Source: Patescibacteria group bacterium (lineage in GTDB: Bacteria; Patescibacteriota; Minisyncoccia; Phycocordibacterales; PALSA-1337). Taken from it: DNA of 53,864 nt. The notes under the pieces were generated by a model. That model made no database searches. It had not been told where the DNA came from and saw only the letters and a list, made by a program, of their open reading frames with translations. Location: contig JAGWWT010000006.1 of assembly GCA_018970245.1 (NCBI GenBank), forward strand, positions 1-53,864, written 5' to 3'. A program made the position numbers and the translations under genes. Shown here in pieces: positions 15,720 to 23,565 of the stretch (its first letter is position 1; each line of letters starts with the position of its first letter).

Positions 15720-16331
15720 ATGGGCCGGCGCGTAGGGGACAAGGAGCCTGGCTTTAAATACGCCAATGAAGATGCGCATGAGAAATGGCTGGAATACAAG
15801 CGCATTGAGATGCCGGACAAGATCCGATTCGGTCTTTGCATTCGCATGAGCTGTGATCGCCCCGTCTCGCCCGGCCATAAAATCTGCGACCACCATCTCC
15901 ACCAAATGGCGGTATCCAAGCGGGGCAACAGAAAAATGCTGCTTTCCGAAGGGTTGTGCACCTATTCACTTGCTTGCGGTCAACCCCCGGCGCTTGGCGC
16001 GAGGTATTGTGCCAAGCATCTCGAAGAATCCCGCGCAATGGTCAACGCCAGGAGCCGCGCGCTAAGGGCGGAGCGTCAGGCAGCCGGGAGGTGCATTTAC
16101 AGTGCATGTTCATCGCTAAGCGCTCCCGGGGCACACTATTGCGATGCACATTTGAATGAATACCGTGACCGCTACCATGCCAAACGGACCCGTGGGCTTT
16201 GCGGCTACGGTGGCTGCAAGCATCCGGCGGAGCCGGGTAAGACATTATGCACTGAGCACAGGCAGCGGGTACGCGAATATTACATGAAGATCCGCGCCCG
16301 ACGGGGTTCGGGCAAGAGCAAAGGAGAATGA
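15720..16331 (+). CDS. Protein with four tandem zinc-binding repeats
   Basis: A 203-aa protein starting at ATG 15720 behind GGGGAGGTGGGC. Four repeats share the pattern G-x-C-x(3-4)-C-x(9-10)-C-x2-H: GLCIRMSCDRPVSPGHKICD, GLCTYSLACGQPPALGARYC, GRCIYSACSSLSAPGAHYCD and GLCGYGGCKHPAEPGKTLCT. Each should bind one zinc ion, so this is a multi-finger protein with basic linkers, probably DNA- or RNA-binding. It has no nuclease motif, although some fingers of this kind are found near HNH enzymes. It could be a phage regulator. Confidence 0.72.
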   Translation: MGRRVGDKEPGFKYANEDAHEKWLEYKRIEMPDKIRFGLCIRMSCDRPVSPGHKICDHHLHQMAVSKRGNRKMLLSEGLCTYSLACGQPPALGARYCAKHLEESRAMVNARSRALRAERQAAGRCIYSACSSLSAPGAHYCDAHLNEYRDRYHAKRTRGLCGYGGCKHPAEPGKTLCTEHRQRVREYYMKIRARRGSGKSKGE

Positions 16332-16332
16332 C

Positions 16333-16803
16333 ATGTCCAAACGAGAAGTCAAGGTCGACCCATGGCTTTATACTCAAATCCTCGAGGTTACGGCGAAAGC
16401 CCGGCCGAAGCCCATCAAGGCCAAGAAGGGCGGGGGCAAGTCTGCGATGACGAAGGCCCGGAACCTGGAACGGCTCATCAATGCAGCTGATTTCGACGAG
16501 GATGACCAGGCGCCGGCCATCCGCCAAATCTGCTCCATTCTGATCGGGGCGAAGATAGGTGATGGAGGGAAGGCCGGCAAATCCACCGAGGCGTTGCCGA
16601 AACTGATCGCCGTCATCTACGGAGGCACTATTCATATCAAATACACAGAGGCGGGTGGCGACGACTGGCTGGACGAGGATGGCGACAGCTCCGACCTCAA
16701 CACGAGGGGCTACATCATCCCCACGGTCGGGCAATTGACCAAATTCCTGCGGAGCCGCAACGAGCGCTGGTGGCACCGTCTCGCCTACCTCTTGGAGGAT
16801 TGA
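16333..16803 (+). CDS. Hypothetical protein, tandem paralogue 1
   Basis: A 156-aa protein starting 1 nt after the previous stop, with AAAGGAG upstream. The N-terminus is basic with a Lys/Gly-rich stretch. The C-terminal half has an acidic segment (DDWLDEDGDSSDL) and ends PTVGQLTKFLRSRNERWWHR. The next gene has the same architecture and the same end motif, so the two form a tandem duplication. Function unknown; the Trp-rich end is the most conserved part. Confidence 0.75.
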   Translation: MSKREVKVDPWLYTQILEVTAKARPKPIKAKKGGGKSAMTKARNLERLINAADFDEDDQAPAIRQICSILIGAKIGDGGKAGKSTEALPKLIAVIYGGTIHIKYTEAGGDDWLDEDGDSSDLNTRGYIIPTVGQLTKFLRSRNERWWHRLAYLLED

Positions 16804-16804
16804 C

Positions 16805-17299
16805 ATGGACAAAGCACTTCGTGGGAAGTACACAGAGGCTATCGTCAAAGCCACGGCGGCATGGATCCATAAGCCGGGCGAGAAAAAGGAACCCAAGACC
16901 ATGAAAGGAAAGCAACTGAAAAAGGTCATCGAAGACGGGAACCCCTTCGGGTGCAAGACGCGCCATGTGGCAGCGATCGTTAGCATCTTGGCCGGGGACA
17001 GGATTGATGTGGAAGTACGGGAAGGTGTGAACGACACGATCAGACGTGTCCCCGTTTTGTGCGCCGTCATTCCCACTGTCGAAGACAGTGCACATGATTA
17101 TCCTTTAGGCGAGATCTCCATCCATCTACCTGGGCTCAACAACACCCACGCACTCCGTCCGGACGGGACGGTCGGAAACAACCTGTGGCAAGAGGAGAAG
17201 GATTTCAGACGACCGACCGAAAAGGAACTGCGAAACTTCTTGGGCGAGCGAAACGATGCATGGTGGAAGGCGTTGGCAAAGAAGGCACCGCTTCCTTGA
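16805..17299 (+). CDS. Hypothetical protein, tandem paralogue 2
   Basis: A 164-aa protein whose ATG lies 1 nt after the stop of paralogue 1. It repeats that protein's plan: a helical basic start with a KGKQLKKVIEDG block, a middle region around RHVAAIVSILAGDRIDVEV, and the end PTEKELRNFLGERNDAWWKA. Identity is low except at the end, so the duplication is old. A terminator follows, which closes this unit. Confidence 0.75.
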   Translation: MDKALRGKYTEAIVKATAAWIHKPGEKKEPKTMKGKQLKKVIEDGNPFGCKTRHVAAIVSILAGDRIDVEVREGVNDTIRRVPVLCAVIPTVEDSAHDYPLGEISIHLPGLNNTHALRPDGTVGNNLWQEEKDFRRPTEKELRNFLGERNDAWWKALAKKAPLP

Positions 17300-17323
17300 A
17301 AGTGCTGGCACTAGACACTGAAG

Positions 17324-17357
17324 CCCCAGCCGGTTTAAACCGGCTGGGCGCCCTTTT
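17324..17357 (+). terminator. Terminator before the replication genes
   Basis: A 12-bp perfect palindrome (CCCAGCCGGTTT / AAACCGGCTGGG) followed by CGCCCTTTT. It lies 25 nt after a stop and just before a ribosome site. The centre GTTTAAAC leaves a very tight or four-base loop. Partial termination or RNA stabilisation is likely. Confidence 0.65.
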
Positions 17358-17370
17358 CCAAGGAGAACCG

Positions 17371-17607
17371 ATGCCATCGACGAAGGCCCCTAGCGTCCCC
17401 CGGAGCGCTCTAGAAGCCCCCACGGTAAAACACCAACGCCGCCCCGGGCGACCGCGGAGCGCCGAGCGCAAAGAGCAACTGTGCCTGTCCCTCCCCACCC
17501 CCTTGATTGATCTTCTGCGTGCACGGGCCGACGAGCGCGCCGTGCCGTTGGGCAGCCTGGTCGAACCGTTGTTGTGGGACCCCCGCACGCGCAAGCTGCG
17601 GGGCTGA
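17371..17607 (+). CDS. Ribbon-helix-helix-like small DNA-binding protein
   Basis: A 78-aa protein; ATG 17371 has AAGGAGAACCG upstream. After a basic arm (HQRRPGRPRSAERKE), the segment QLCLSLPTPLIDLLRARADE matches the strand-helix-helix pattern of CopG/Arc-like proteins, ending in VPLGSLVEPLLWDP. These small dimers bind operator DNA. Position just before the primase-helicase, after a terminator, fits an autoregulator of the replication operon or a replication accessory protein. Confidence 0.65.
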   Translation: MPSTKAPSVPRSALEAPTVKHQRRPGRPRSAERKEQLCLSLPTPLIDLLRARADERAVPLGSLVEPLLWDPRTRKLRG

Positions 17608-17609
17608 CC

Positions 17610-19661
17610 ATGCCTAAACCCTCCGCCGCGGCCGGGCAGCTGGCCGCGGAGAAACTGTCGTCGTCCGGGCTGACCATGGAGGACGGGAAGGCGCTGGGCG
17701 TTTCGGTCTTGGAGCCGGAGCAAACCGCGGCGCTCGACCCGCGCTACCCCGTCCCTTCCCTGCTGTTCCGCTACTTCGACGTGGCGGGCGCCGAGATCCG
17801 CTGGCCATTGGAGAAGGGCAAACCGTTTTGGCGCATCCGGCTGCTGCAGAACCCACCGGGATTCAAAGGTTTGGTGGAGAAGCCGCGGCGCTACCTGCAG
17901 ACGCCCGGCACGCCCCCGTTCGCCTATCTGCCTAAGACCGAGGATTGGAACGCCGTCGCGACCGACCCTACCATCCCCGTCTTGCTGACGGAAGGGGAGC
18001 TGAAAGCGGCGTGCGCGTGCGTCAATGGATTCATCACCATCGGGCTCGGCGGCGTCTACAATTGGCGGTCCATGGGACGAGGGATCGCCTTCCTGCCGGG
18101 GTTGGAGCGCTTCGATTGGTTCGGTCGCCACGTCTACGTCTGTTTCGATAGCGACTACGCCAGCAACGAGATGGTCTGCGCCGCGATCAAGGAATTGGCC
18201 GACGAGATGGAACGGCGCGGGGCGATCGCGCACCTTTGTGCATTGCCGGCGCTGCTGCCCGGTGGCAAGACGGGGCTGGACGACTACCTGGTACATGATG
18301 AGGGTGGTGTGGAGGGTCTGCAACGGCTGCTCCACGAGGCGCCACCCCTCGGTCTGTCCACGCCGCTGTTCAACCTCAACAAGCGGTATGTCTACGTTCG
18401 TAAGGACAATATCATCGTCGATCTGGAGACTTTCGCCAAGGTCTCACCGGACACATTCAAGACCAGCCTGGAGGCGTCGTCACGGACCCACGAAGCCGTG
18501 CTGCGGGCCGACGGTACACTGGCCTACAAATCCGTCCCCGCCGCCAAACGTTGGATCGAATGGCCTTTACGCCACGAAGTCAAGGCCATGACCTACCGCC
18601 CGGGCGCGGAGCGTGAACCGGAGGACGGCACACTTAACCTGTGGCAAGGTTGGGGGCTGGAACCCAAGCGCGACGACGCCCTCGCCAAGATGTTCTTCGA
18701 TTTGGTCAAGCACCTATTCAAAAGCGCGGACGACGGCGCGATGGATTGGTTCCTCGATTGGCTGGCCTATCCTTTGCAGCATCCCGGGGTCAAGATGTTC
18801 GCCACCGCGGTGCTCCACGGGACGAGGCAAGGGACGGGCAAGAGTTTTATAGGCTACACCATCGGGAAGATTTACGGCGCCAATTTCACCGAGATCAAGT
18901 CGGGACACCTGCAATCCGGGTTCAATGAATGGGCGGAGGCGAAGCAATTCGTCATGGGTGACGATGTGACAGGAAGTGACCGCCGCGCCGACGCCGATAT
19001 GCTCAAAAGCCTTATCACCCAATCCGAGATCCGCATCAACACCAAATACGTCCCGAGCTACGTCATCCCCGATTGCATCAATTATCTGTTCACATCCAAC
19101 CATCCGGATGTGTTCTTCCTGGACGACGATGACCGCCGCTATTTCGTCATCGAGATCATGGTCGAACCTTTGCCGGACAGTTTCTACGCCGCCTACGACA
19201 AAGCCTACCGGGACGGTAGTTTGAGCGCAGCCGTCTTCGACGCGTTGCTGCGACGTGACGTCTCCAAATTCAACCCACGAGCCAAAGCCTTCCGCACCTC
19301 CGCGCGCGACCGCATGGTGGCCATCGGTCTCAGCGACGTCGGCAACTGGGTGCGCCAGCTCTTGGAGGACCCCGGCAGGCTGATCCCGCCGAGCGGTGCG
19401 GCGCGTGATCTGTGGACGGCGAAGGAACTGTTGGACCTCTACGACCCCGTGGGGAAGGGGCGCGTCGCCGTCATGGGTATGGCCCGTGAACTGAAGCGCG
19501 CCGGCGCCATCATGGTCCATAACGGCAAGCCCATCCCCGGACCGGAGGGACAGCAACGGTACTTCTGCATTCGTAATGTGGCCAAGTGGTCCATCGCCCC
19601 CGTCGCCGGCCTGGTGAAGCACATCATGGAGACGACCGGGACGGGAGGGACGAAGTTTTGA
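17610..19661 (+). CDS. Primase-helicase (TOPRIM-like domain plus SF3/D5-type helicase)
   Basis: A 683-aa replication enzyme starting 2 nt after the previous stop. The N-terminal half has a TOPRIM-like domain, as in the DUF3854 group: VLLTEGELKAAC (near 123) gives the acidic residue and YVCFDSDYASNE (near 177) the D-x-D. The C-terminal half is a P-loop ATPase of the SF3/D5-like (DUF5906) type, with Walker A GTRQGTGKS near 405 and acidic motif FVMGDDVTGSD near 450, then LFTSNHPD. Together they should unwind DNA and make primers for the polymerase at 23562. Family names are from memory of the motifs. Confidence 0.85.
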   Translation: MPKPSAAAGQLAAEKLSSSGLTMEDGKALGVSVLEPEQTAALDPRYPVPSLLFRYFDVAGAEIRWPLEKGKPFWRIRLLQNPPGFKGLVEKPRRYLQTPGTPPFAYLPKTEDWNAVATDPTIPVLLTEGELKAACACVNGFITIGLGGVYNWRSMGRGIAFLPGLERFDWFGRHVYVCFDSDYASNEMVCAAIKELADEMERRGAIAHLCALPALLPGGKTGLDDYLVHDEGGVEGLQRLLHEAPPLGLSTPLFNLNKRYVYVRKDNIIVDLETFAKVSPDTFKTSLEASSRTHEAVLRADGTLAYKSVPAAKRWIEWPLRHEVKAMTYRPGAEREPEDGTLNLWQGWGLEPKRDDALAKMFFDLVKHLFKSADDGAMDWFLDWLAYPLQHPGVKMFATAVLHGTRQGTGKSFIGYTIGKIYGANFTEIKSGHLQSGFNEWAEAKQFVMGDDVTGSDRRADADMLKSLITQSEIRINTKYVPSYVIPDCINYLFTSNHPDVFFLDDDDRRYFVIEIMVEPLPDSFYAAYDKAYRDGSLSAAVFDALLRRDVSKFNPRAKAFRTSARDRMVAIGLSDVGNWVRQLLEDPGRLIPPSGAARDLWTAKELLDLYDPVGKGRVAVMGMARELKRAGAIMVHNGKPIPGPEGQQRYFCIRNVAKWSIAPVAGLVKHIMETTGTGGTKF

Positions 19662-19942
19662 AGGACCCGTGGAAAGTGCTCGGCCTTGACAAGGCCACGG
19701 CCACCGAGCGCGACGTGCGAAGCGCCTGGCGCGCCCTTGCCCCTACCGTCCACCCGGACGCCGGGGGCGATCCGGAGGCGTTTCGGGCCCTTTCTAGCGC
19801 GTATAGAGCCGCCCTAGACTACGCCCGGCAGCCGCGGCGATGCCCTACGTGCAAGGGGCGGGGATGGGTGTCCCGGCGCGGCGCGTCCTTCGCAGGGTCG
19901 AAGACGGCCTGCACGGAGTGTGCAGGGAAGGGTGTAAAATAA
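19658..19942 (+). CDS. J-domain (DnaJ-like) protein with zinc centre
   Basis: A 94-aa protein. Residues 3-55 are a J domain: DPWKVLGLDKATATERDVRS, then WRALAPTVHPDAGGD with the HPD motif that stimulates DnaK, then AFRALSSAYRAAL. Two Cys pairs follow in the DnaJ zinc pattern (CPTCKGRGW and CTECAGKG). The start is inferred as TTG 19658, overlapping the primase stop, with GGGAGGG 8 nt upstream. It lacks the substrate domain of DnaJ. It probably recruits host DnaK, perhaps to the replication complex, in the way host DnaJ serves phage lambda. Confidence 0.82.
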   Translation: MKDPWKVLGLDKATATERDVRSAWRALAPTVHPDAGGDPEAFRALSSAYRAALDYARQPRRCPTCKGRGWVSRRGASFAGSKTACTECAGKGVK

Positions 19943-19946
19943 ATTA

Positions 19947-19975
19947 TTTACTTTTCGATGGGCAATCCGTAAAAT
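19947..19975 (+). promoter_or_regulatory. Predicted promoter of the recurring AT-rich type
   Basis: -35 TTTACT (19947-19952), an exact 17-bp spacer and -10 TAAAAT (19970-19975), preceded by AAAATAAATTATTTA. It sits in the only gap between the J-domain gene and the metalloprotease gene, and should start a new transcript at about 19982. Confidence 0.72.
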
Positions 19976-20016
19976 GGGTCCGTCGCCCTAGACACCCACC
20001 CCGAAAGGAGAACATC

Positions 20017-20607
20017 ATGGAACTGGACAGCAGGGAGAAATGGTTGAAGAAAGCCGTCGACGGGATGCGGCCGATGTTCAAAGCCGCCGGCGCCGAGATC
20101 CCCACGGGGCTGCAGATCCTGGTCAGTTGGCCGCTCAGCAAAGGCCGCGGCGTGCAAGGCGAGTATTACCACGCCGGCTGGGCCGCGGACGGCAAAACCC
20201 CCTACATCACCGTCACCCCCACGCTGGCGGACGCCGCGGAGACGCTGAGCGTGCTGGTCCACGAGGTCTGCCACGCCTGCCTGCCGAAGGGCACCAAGCA
20301 CAAGAAGGCGTTCGCTGAACTGGCCGCCGGCGTCGGGCTCGAGAAGCCTTGGCCAGCGACGACGGCCGGGGAGGTGTTGAAAGTGAAGCTGGCGGAGCTG
20401 GCCAAAAAGCTGGGCCCCTTCCCCCACACCGCCATGCTGCGCCATGATCCGACCAAGGAGGAAAAGCCGAAGGCCAAGGCGCAAATGAAACTGGGCTGTG
20501 AGTGTTCCGAGGGGTTGGCGGTCTGGATGACCCCGCGGCAGGCTGAGGACTTCGGGGTGCCCTACTGCCCCCAATGCAAGAAGCCCATGGTGGAGGTGGA
20601 CCGATGA
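20017..20607 (+). CDS. SprT-like zinc metalloprotease
   Basis: A 196-aa protein starting at ATG 20017 behind CGAAAGGAGAACATC. LVHEVCHACLP carries the HExxH zinc-protease motif (His82, Glu83, His86), preceded by a strand-rich domain. The C-terminus has two Cys pairs (CECSEG and CPQCKK), a zinc ribbon as in SprT/Spartan-type proteases. Such enzymes cut proteins bound to DNA. A phage could use one to clear DNA-protein crosslinks or host DNA-binding proteins. It is the first gene after its own promoter. Confidence 0.75.
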   Translation: MELDSREKWLKKAVDGMRPMFKAAGAEIPTGLQILVSWPLSKGRGVQGEYYHAGWAADGKTPYITVTPTLADAAETLSVLVHEVCHACLPKGTKHKKAFAELAAGVGLEKPWPATTAGEVLKVKLAELAKKLGPFPHTAMLRHDPTKEEKPKAKAQMKLGCECSEGLAVWMTPRQAEDFGVPYCPQCKKPMVEVDR

Positions 20608-21149
20608 GCACACCCACTGAGATCGGCTCCCTCCTCAAATCACCGCAAGGCGCCGTGTTCAGCAGCGACGGACGCTACCGCTACCTTCTGTGGCGGACGG
20701 TGGGTGACAGTGGTGGCACGGACCTCAGCTTCATCATGCTCAATCCATCGACGGCCTCGGCCACGGAGGATGATCCCACCATTCGTCGCTGCGTCGGTTT
20801 CGCCAAGGAGTGGGGGTGCTCTAGGTTGCTGGTGGCCAACCTCTACGCCTTGCGGTCCACGGATCCGAAAGAACTGTGGCGGACGCGGACGCTGGAGGAA
20901 CGGATGGGCGCGGAAAACCGTGATTGGCTGCGGGCTGCGGTCAAACAATCCGACCTGGTGGTGGCCGCGTGGGGTGCGGAAGCGCGCAAGGATCCATTCT
21001 CCGTCGAAGCGATGTTCTCGGGCATCGCCAAGGCCGCCCGTAAGCCCATCTTTCGCTTGGGTGAGCCCACACGCTATGGGCAGCCGCGCCATCCGCTCTA
21101 TGTGCGCGGTGATGTCATGCTTCAATCCGTCACTCTGGGTGAATTATGA
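20604..21149 (+). CDS. DUF1643-family protein
   Basis: A 181-aa protein overlapping the previous stop as ATGA. It shows the DUF1643 pattern: FIMLNPSTASATEDDPTIRR, then GCSRLLVANLYALRSTDPKE, then LVVAAWGAEA and a C-terminal FRLGEPTRYGQPRHPLYV. The family is found in phages and bacteria, adopts a Rossmann-like alpha/beta fold by prediction, and has no established reaction. It is probably a nucleotide- or nucleic-acid-acting enzyme. Confidence 0.8.
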   Translation: MSTPTEIGSLLKSPQGAVFSSDGRYRYLLWRTVGDSGGTDLSFIMLNPSTASATEDDPTIRRCVGFAKEWGCSRLLVANLYALRSTDPKELWRTRTLEERMGAENRDWLRAAVKQSDLVVAAWGAEARKDPFSVEAMFSGIAKAARKPIFRLGEPTRYGQPRHPLYVRGDVMLQSVTLGEL

Positions 21150-21352
21150 GTAAGCAGCCGGAGTGGGTCCAGCGCGTGGCGGAAAGCGAGAAGTGTGAGC
21201 TGCGGTCGCTGATGACTAAGGACAGCATGCATTGCTGCCCGGGCCATCGGGTCGTGGCGTTGATGGCGATTCCGCAGATGTTCACCATCGCGCTCGACGC
21301 GGAGGACAAATATTGGCGGTCCGGGATCTACGAACAGCTCAATAAGAATTAA
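21146..21352 (+). CDS. Hypothetical 68-aa protein
   Basis: A short protein coupled to the previous gene by an ATGA overlap. Two Cys next to each other (HCCPGH) and flanking His might bind metal. The C-terminal half is helical (AIPQMFTIALDAEDKYW). No family recognised. An AT-rich stretch (AATTAATTTATTTAC) follows the stop; it resembles the upstream half of the recurring promoter but lacks a -10 box. Confidence 0.65.
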   Translation: MSKQPEWVQRVAESEKCELRSLMTKDSMHCCPGHRVVALMAIPQMFTIALDAEDKYWRSGIYEQLNKN

Positions 21353-21384
21353 TTTATTTACACCGAACGCAAAGGAGGAGTACG

Positions 21385-21771
21385 ATGGGCGAAAGGGTTA
21401 TCCCGGAGACGTTGGGCGCGTGTGCGGACGCCTTGTACAAGGCCCGCGAGGAGCGCTACGCGTTGCAGAAGAAAGTCACGGAGATCGAGGAATACGAAAG
21501 CGCACTGAAGGAAAAGCTGATCCGGGAGTTGCCCAAGGGCGAAGCGTCAGGCGTCGCGGGCAGGGTGGCACGGGTCAGCGTGGAAGGCAAGCCGGTTCCT
21601 CGCGTGGAGGACTGGGACGCACTGTTGGAGCACGTCCGCAAGACGAGGGGCTTCGACCTTTTGCAGCGGCGTGTCAATGATGCGGCGGTGCGTGAGCGCT
21701 GGGACGACCGTAAGACGGTCCCCGGGGTGGCGGTGTTCAACGCCACGGTGGTCAAGATCAACAAGTTGTAG
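21385..21771 (+). CDS. Conserved-type phage protein with a coiled-coil start
   Basis: A 128-aa protein behind AAAGGAGGAGTACG. The first half is a charged helix (YALQKKVTEIEEYESALKEK), the second half a small alpha/beta region ending in RVNDAAVRERWDDRKTVPGV and NATVVKINKL. I recall similar proteins in replication modules of other phages, of unknown function. A nuclease-inhibitor or recombination role is possible but not shown. Confidence 0.72.
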   Translation: MGERVIPETLGACADALYKAREERYALQKKVTEIEEYESALKEKLIRELPKGEASGVAGRVARVSVEGKPVPRVEDWDALLEHVRKTRGFDLLQRRVNDAAVRERWDDRKTVPGVAVFNATVVKINKL

Positions 21772-21800
21772 CCTTGGACAACAACCTCAAAGGAGAGCAA

Positions 21801-22136
21801 ATGAAAGCATCGGTGGTCAATGAAGAAGTCACCTCCAAGACCAATCTGGTCTACACGGATCTGTTGGAGGTTTTCAAGAAGCACGGCGTCAAGATCGCGT
21901 CCGGTGCCGGGATGAAGGACAAAGAGGATGACGAAAAAACGACCGGCGTCGACGACCGTGGGGATTGCTTCGGCTATATCTTCGGCCTGTTCAAGGCCCA
22001 CGATGAAGGTGTAGCCGGCACCATCCGCGCCGAAATGTCCCAGCAGCAGAACGCGTCCTTGTCCTTGCGGACGATGCGAAGGCTCAGCCCATTGCTGCGG
22101 GTCGAAGTCCTCAGCAGGCTAGGCGAGACGGACTGA
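21801..22136 (+). CDS. Hypothetical 111-aa protein
   Basis: The start at ATG 21801 is chosen from AAAGGAGAGCAA directly upstream; the frame opens at 21774 but without a site. Charged and helical (LLEVFKKHGVKIASGAGMKD), with an acidic loop (DDRGDCFGYIFGLF) and a basic C-terminus (LRTMRRLSPLLRVEVLSRL). No family recognised. It is followed by a structured leader before the next gene. Confidence 0.68.
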   Translation: MKASVVNEEVTSKTNLVYTDLLEVFKKHGVKIASGAGMKDKEDDEKTTGVDDRGDCFGYIFGLFKAHDEGVAGTIRAEMSQQQNASLSLRTMRRLSPLLRVEVLSRLGETD

Positions 22137-22143
22137 CCAACAA

Positions 22144-22251
22144 GCGCGGCCCGAAAGGGACCGCGCGCCGGGGGTGGCGAGTGGGCGGAGGGCCTTTCCT
22201 CCTTTCCCCCTTCGCCCCCTAGGGCCGTCGCCCTCGGCGCCCGGTCCCTTT
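22144..22251 (+). promoter_or_regulatory. Structured leader before the ssDNA-binding candidate
   Basis: The 140-nt gap holds a hairpin (GCGCGGCCC, loop GAAA, GGG-A-CCGCGC; 22144-22166). It also holds a longer inverted repeat in which AAAGGGACCGCGCGCC (22154-22169) matches the complement of 22236-22251 at 14 of 16 positions. The two are mutually exclusive folds, as in an attenuator or an autoregulated leader. Confidence 0.45.
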
Positions 22252-22276
22252 CCATCCACCACTACAGGAGAACAGT

Positions 22277-23221
22277 ATGCCCAAGAAACCGGAACCCGTC
22301 AGGCCCGCCAGCACCGCCCTCGTCCCGTGGGATGAGGAGTTGGCTTCCGCCGCCCAAAGCGCGGCCGCCATGCAGCAATCCAGTGGAGGCGCCCAATTCT
22401 TCAGCACACGCTCCGGCATCCTGTCTTTCGACGGCGCACCGTTCGAGGACAACCAGATGGCCACGGTGGTGGTCGCGGAACGTCTGGAGAATGTCTACTA
22501 TGGCGGCGAATACGATGAGAACAACAAGACCAGCCCGCTGTGCTTCGCCTTCGGCACCGACCCCGCCACCATGGCGCCACACCAAGTCTGCGTGGACGCC
22601 GGAACCGCACAGGCGGAAAGCTGCAAGGTCTGCCCCCACAACCAGTGGGGCACCGCGGCGAAGGGCAAGGGGAAGGCGTGCCGTAACACCCAGCGCTTGG
22701 CGCTGATCCCGGCGGGTGACATGGCCGCGGACGGGCGCGTGGAGCTGACCGATCCGGAGACGATGCGTGAAGCGGCGATCGCATACCTCAAACTGCCGGT
22801 GACCTCCGTCAAAGGGTGGGGTGCCTACGTCCGCCAGCTCAACGCCACCTTGCATCGTCCGCCCTATGCGGTCGTCACCCGGGTGAAGCTGACCCCACAC
22901 CCCAAGAACCAATTCCAAGTGCTGTTCTCCACGGTGGAGAAGCTGGCTGAGGAGTATCGGGACACCGTGACACAACGGCACAATGAGGCTGAGGAGCTGA
23001 TCGAATTTCCCTACCAACCGTGGTCAGAGCCCGTGGAAGCCGCGGAACCGGCGCCGGCCCCCGAGCCGCGTCGTGGCAACCTTCCCGTGCAGCGCGCTAC
23101 GCCGCCCCCGGCTCCTACCCCCGCGCCGCGCCCCGTCGCGCGTCCGGCGGCGCCCGTGGCGGCTCCTCGCCCCGTCGCGCGTCCGGCCCTTCCGGCAAAA
23201 AAGGGACCTTCCAAGTATTAG
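22277..23221 (+). CDS. Possible ssDNA-binding protein with zinc site and Pro-rich tail
   Basis: A 314-aa protein of the replication block, behind CAGGAGAACAGT. The middle contains Cys residues arranged for a metal site (CVDAGTAQAESCKVCPHNQW and then KGKACRNTQRL), followed by beta-rich sequence (VKLTPHPKNQFQVLFSTV). The last about 75 residues are Pro/Ala/Arg-rich and disordered, ending in KKGPSKY. Proteins of this layout recur near phage polymerases and are often taken as single-strand binding proteins. That fits the position but is not proven here. Confidence 0.55.
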   Translation: MPKKPEPVRPASTALVPWDEELASAAQSAAAMQQSSGGAQFFSTRSGILSFDGAPFEDNQMATVVVAERLENVYYGGEYDENNKTSPLCFAFGTDPATMAPHQVCVDAGTAQAESCKVCPHNQWGTAAKGKGKACRNTQRLALIPAGDMAADGRVELTDPETMREAAIAYLKLPVTSVKGWGAYVRQLNATLHRPPYAVVTRVKLTPHPKNQFQVLFSTVEKLAEEYRDTVTQRHNEAEELIEFPYQPWSEPVEAAEPAPAPEPRRGNLPVQRATPPPAPTPAPRPVARPAAPVAAPRPVARPALPAKKGPSKY

Positions 23222-23230
23222 GAGCGTGTG

Positions 23231-23479
23231 ATGACCAAGCCTATGGTGGGACGGAAATCCGCGGCTCCTGCGGCGTTGATGCCGCAGGACGCCGCGGAGC
23301 GCTTGATGAAGGATTGGGAAGCACTCAACATGTATCTCCGCGACGCCACGGAGTCGGAGTGCCTCAGCCTTCTGCATTTCTCGAGGAAAGTCGGCGCTCG
23401 CAAGCCTGTGGTCTCGAGGATCTTTTCACGTTTCAATGCTTTGCGTGGGCGGCGTGAAAGGATGGAGGCGCTGTCGTGA
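23231..23479 (+). CDS. Hypothetical 82-aa basic protein
   Basis: A small helical protein starting at ATG 23231 (AGGAG 7 nt upstream; a GTG one codon earlier is also possible). Basic at both ends, with ESECLSLLHFSRKVGARKPV and a C-terminal RFNALRGRRERMEAL. Its stop overlaps the next start (GTGA). No family recognised. Position between the ssDNA-binding candidate and the polymerase suggests a replication accessory. Confidence 0.65.
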   Translation: MTKPMVGRKSAAPAALMPQDAAERLMKDWEALNMYLRDATESECLSLLHFSRKVGARKPVVSRIFSRFNALRGRRERMEALS

Positions 23480-23565
23480 CGAATTTTTTCAAAATTCTTG
23501 GGTATGTGTGGCTCGTTTGCGCAGCCATCGGTCTGTTCATCGTGCTTCTTGAACGTATCCTGTGA
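23476..23565 (+). CDS. 29-residue membrane peptide before the polymerase
   Basis: A short frame, GTG 23476 to TGA 23565, encoding one hydrophobic helix (LGYVWLVCAAIGLFIVLL) with a short polar start. It overlaps both neighbours as GTGA, the style of coupling used across this operon. That precise fit supports it as a real gene despite its size. It could anchor a replication protein to the membrane, which is a guess. Confidence 0.5.
   Translation: MTNFFKILGYVWLVCAAIGLFIVLLERIL

Noticed and set aside
18714..19622. 302-aa minus-strand frame opposite the primase-helicase
   Set aside because: Antisense to clear helicase motifs, no ribosome site, against the direction of all neighbours.
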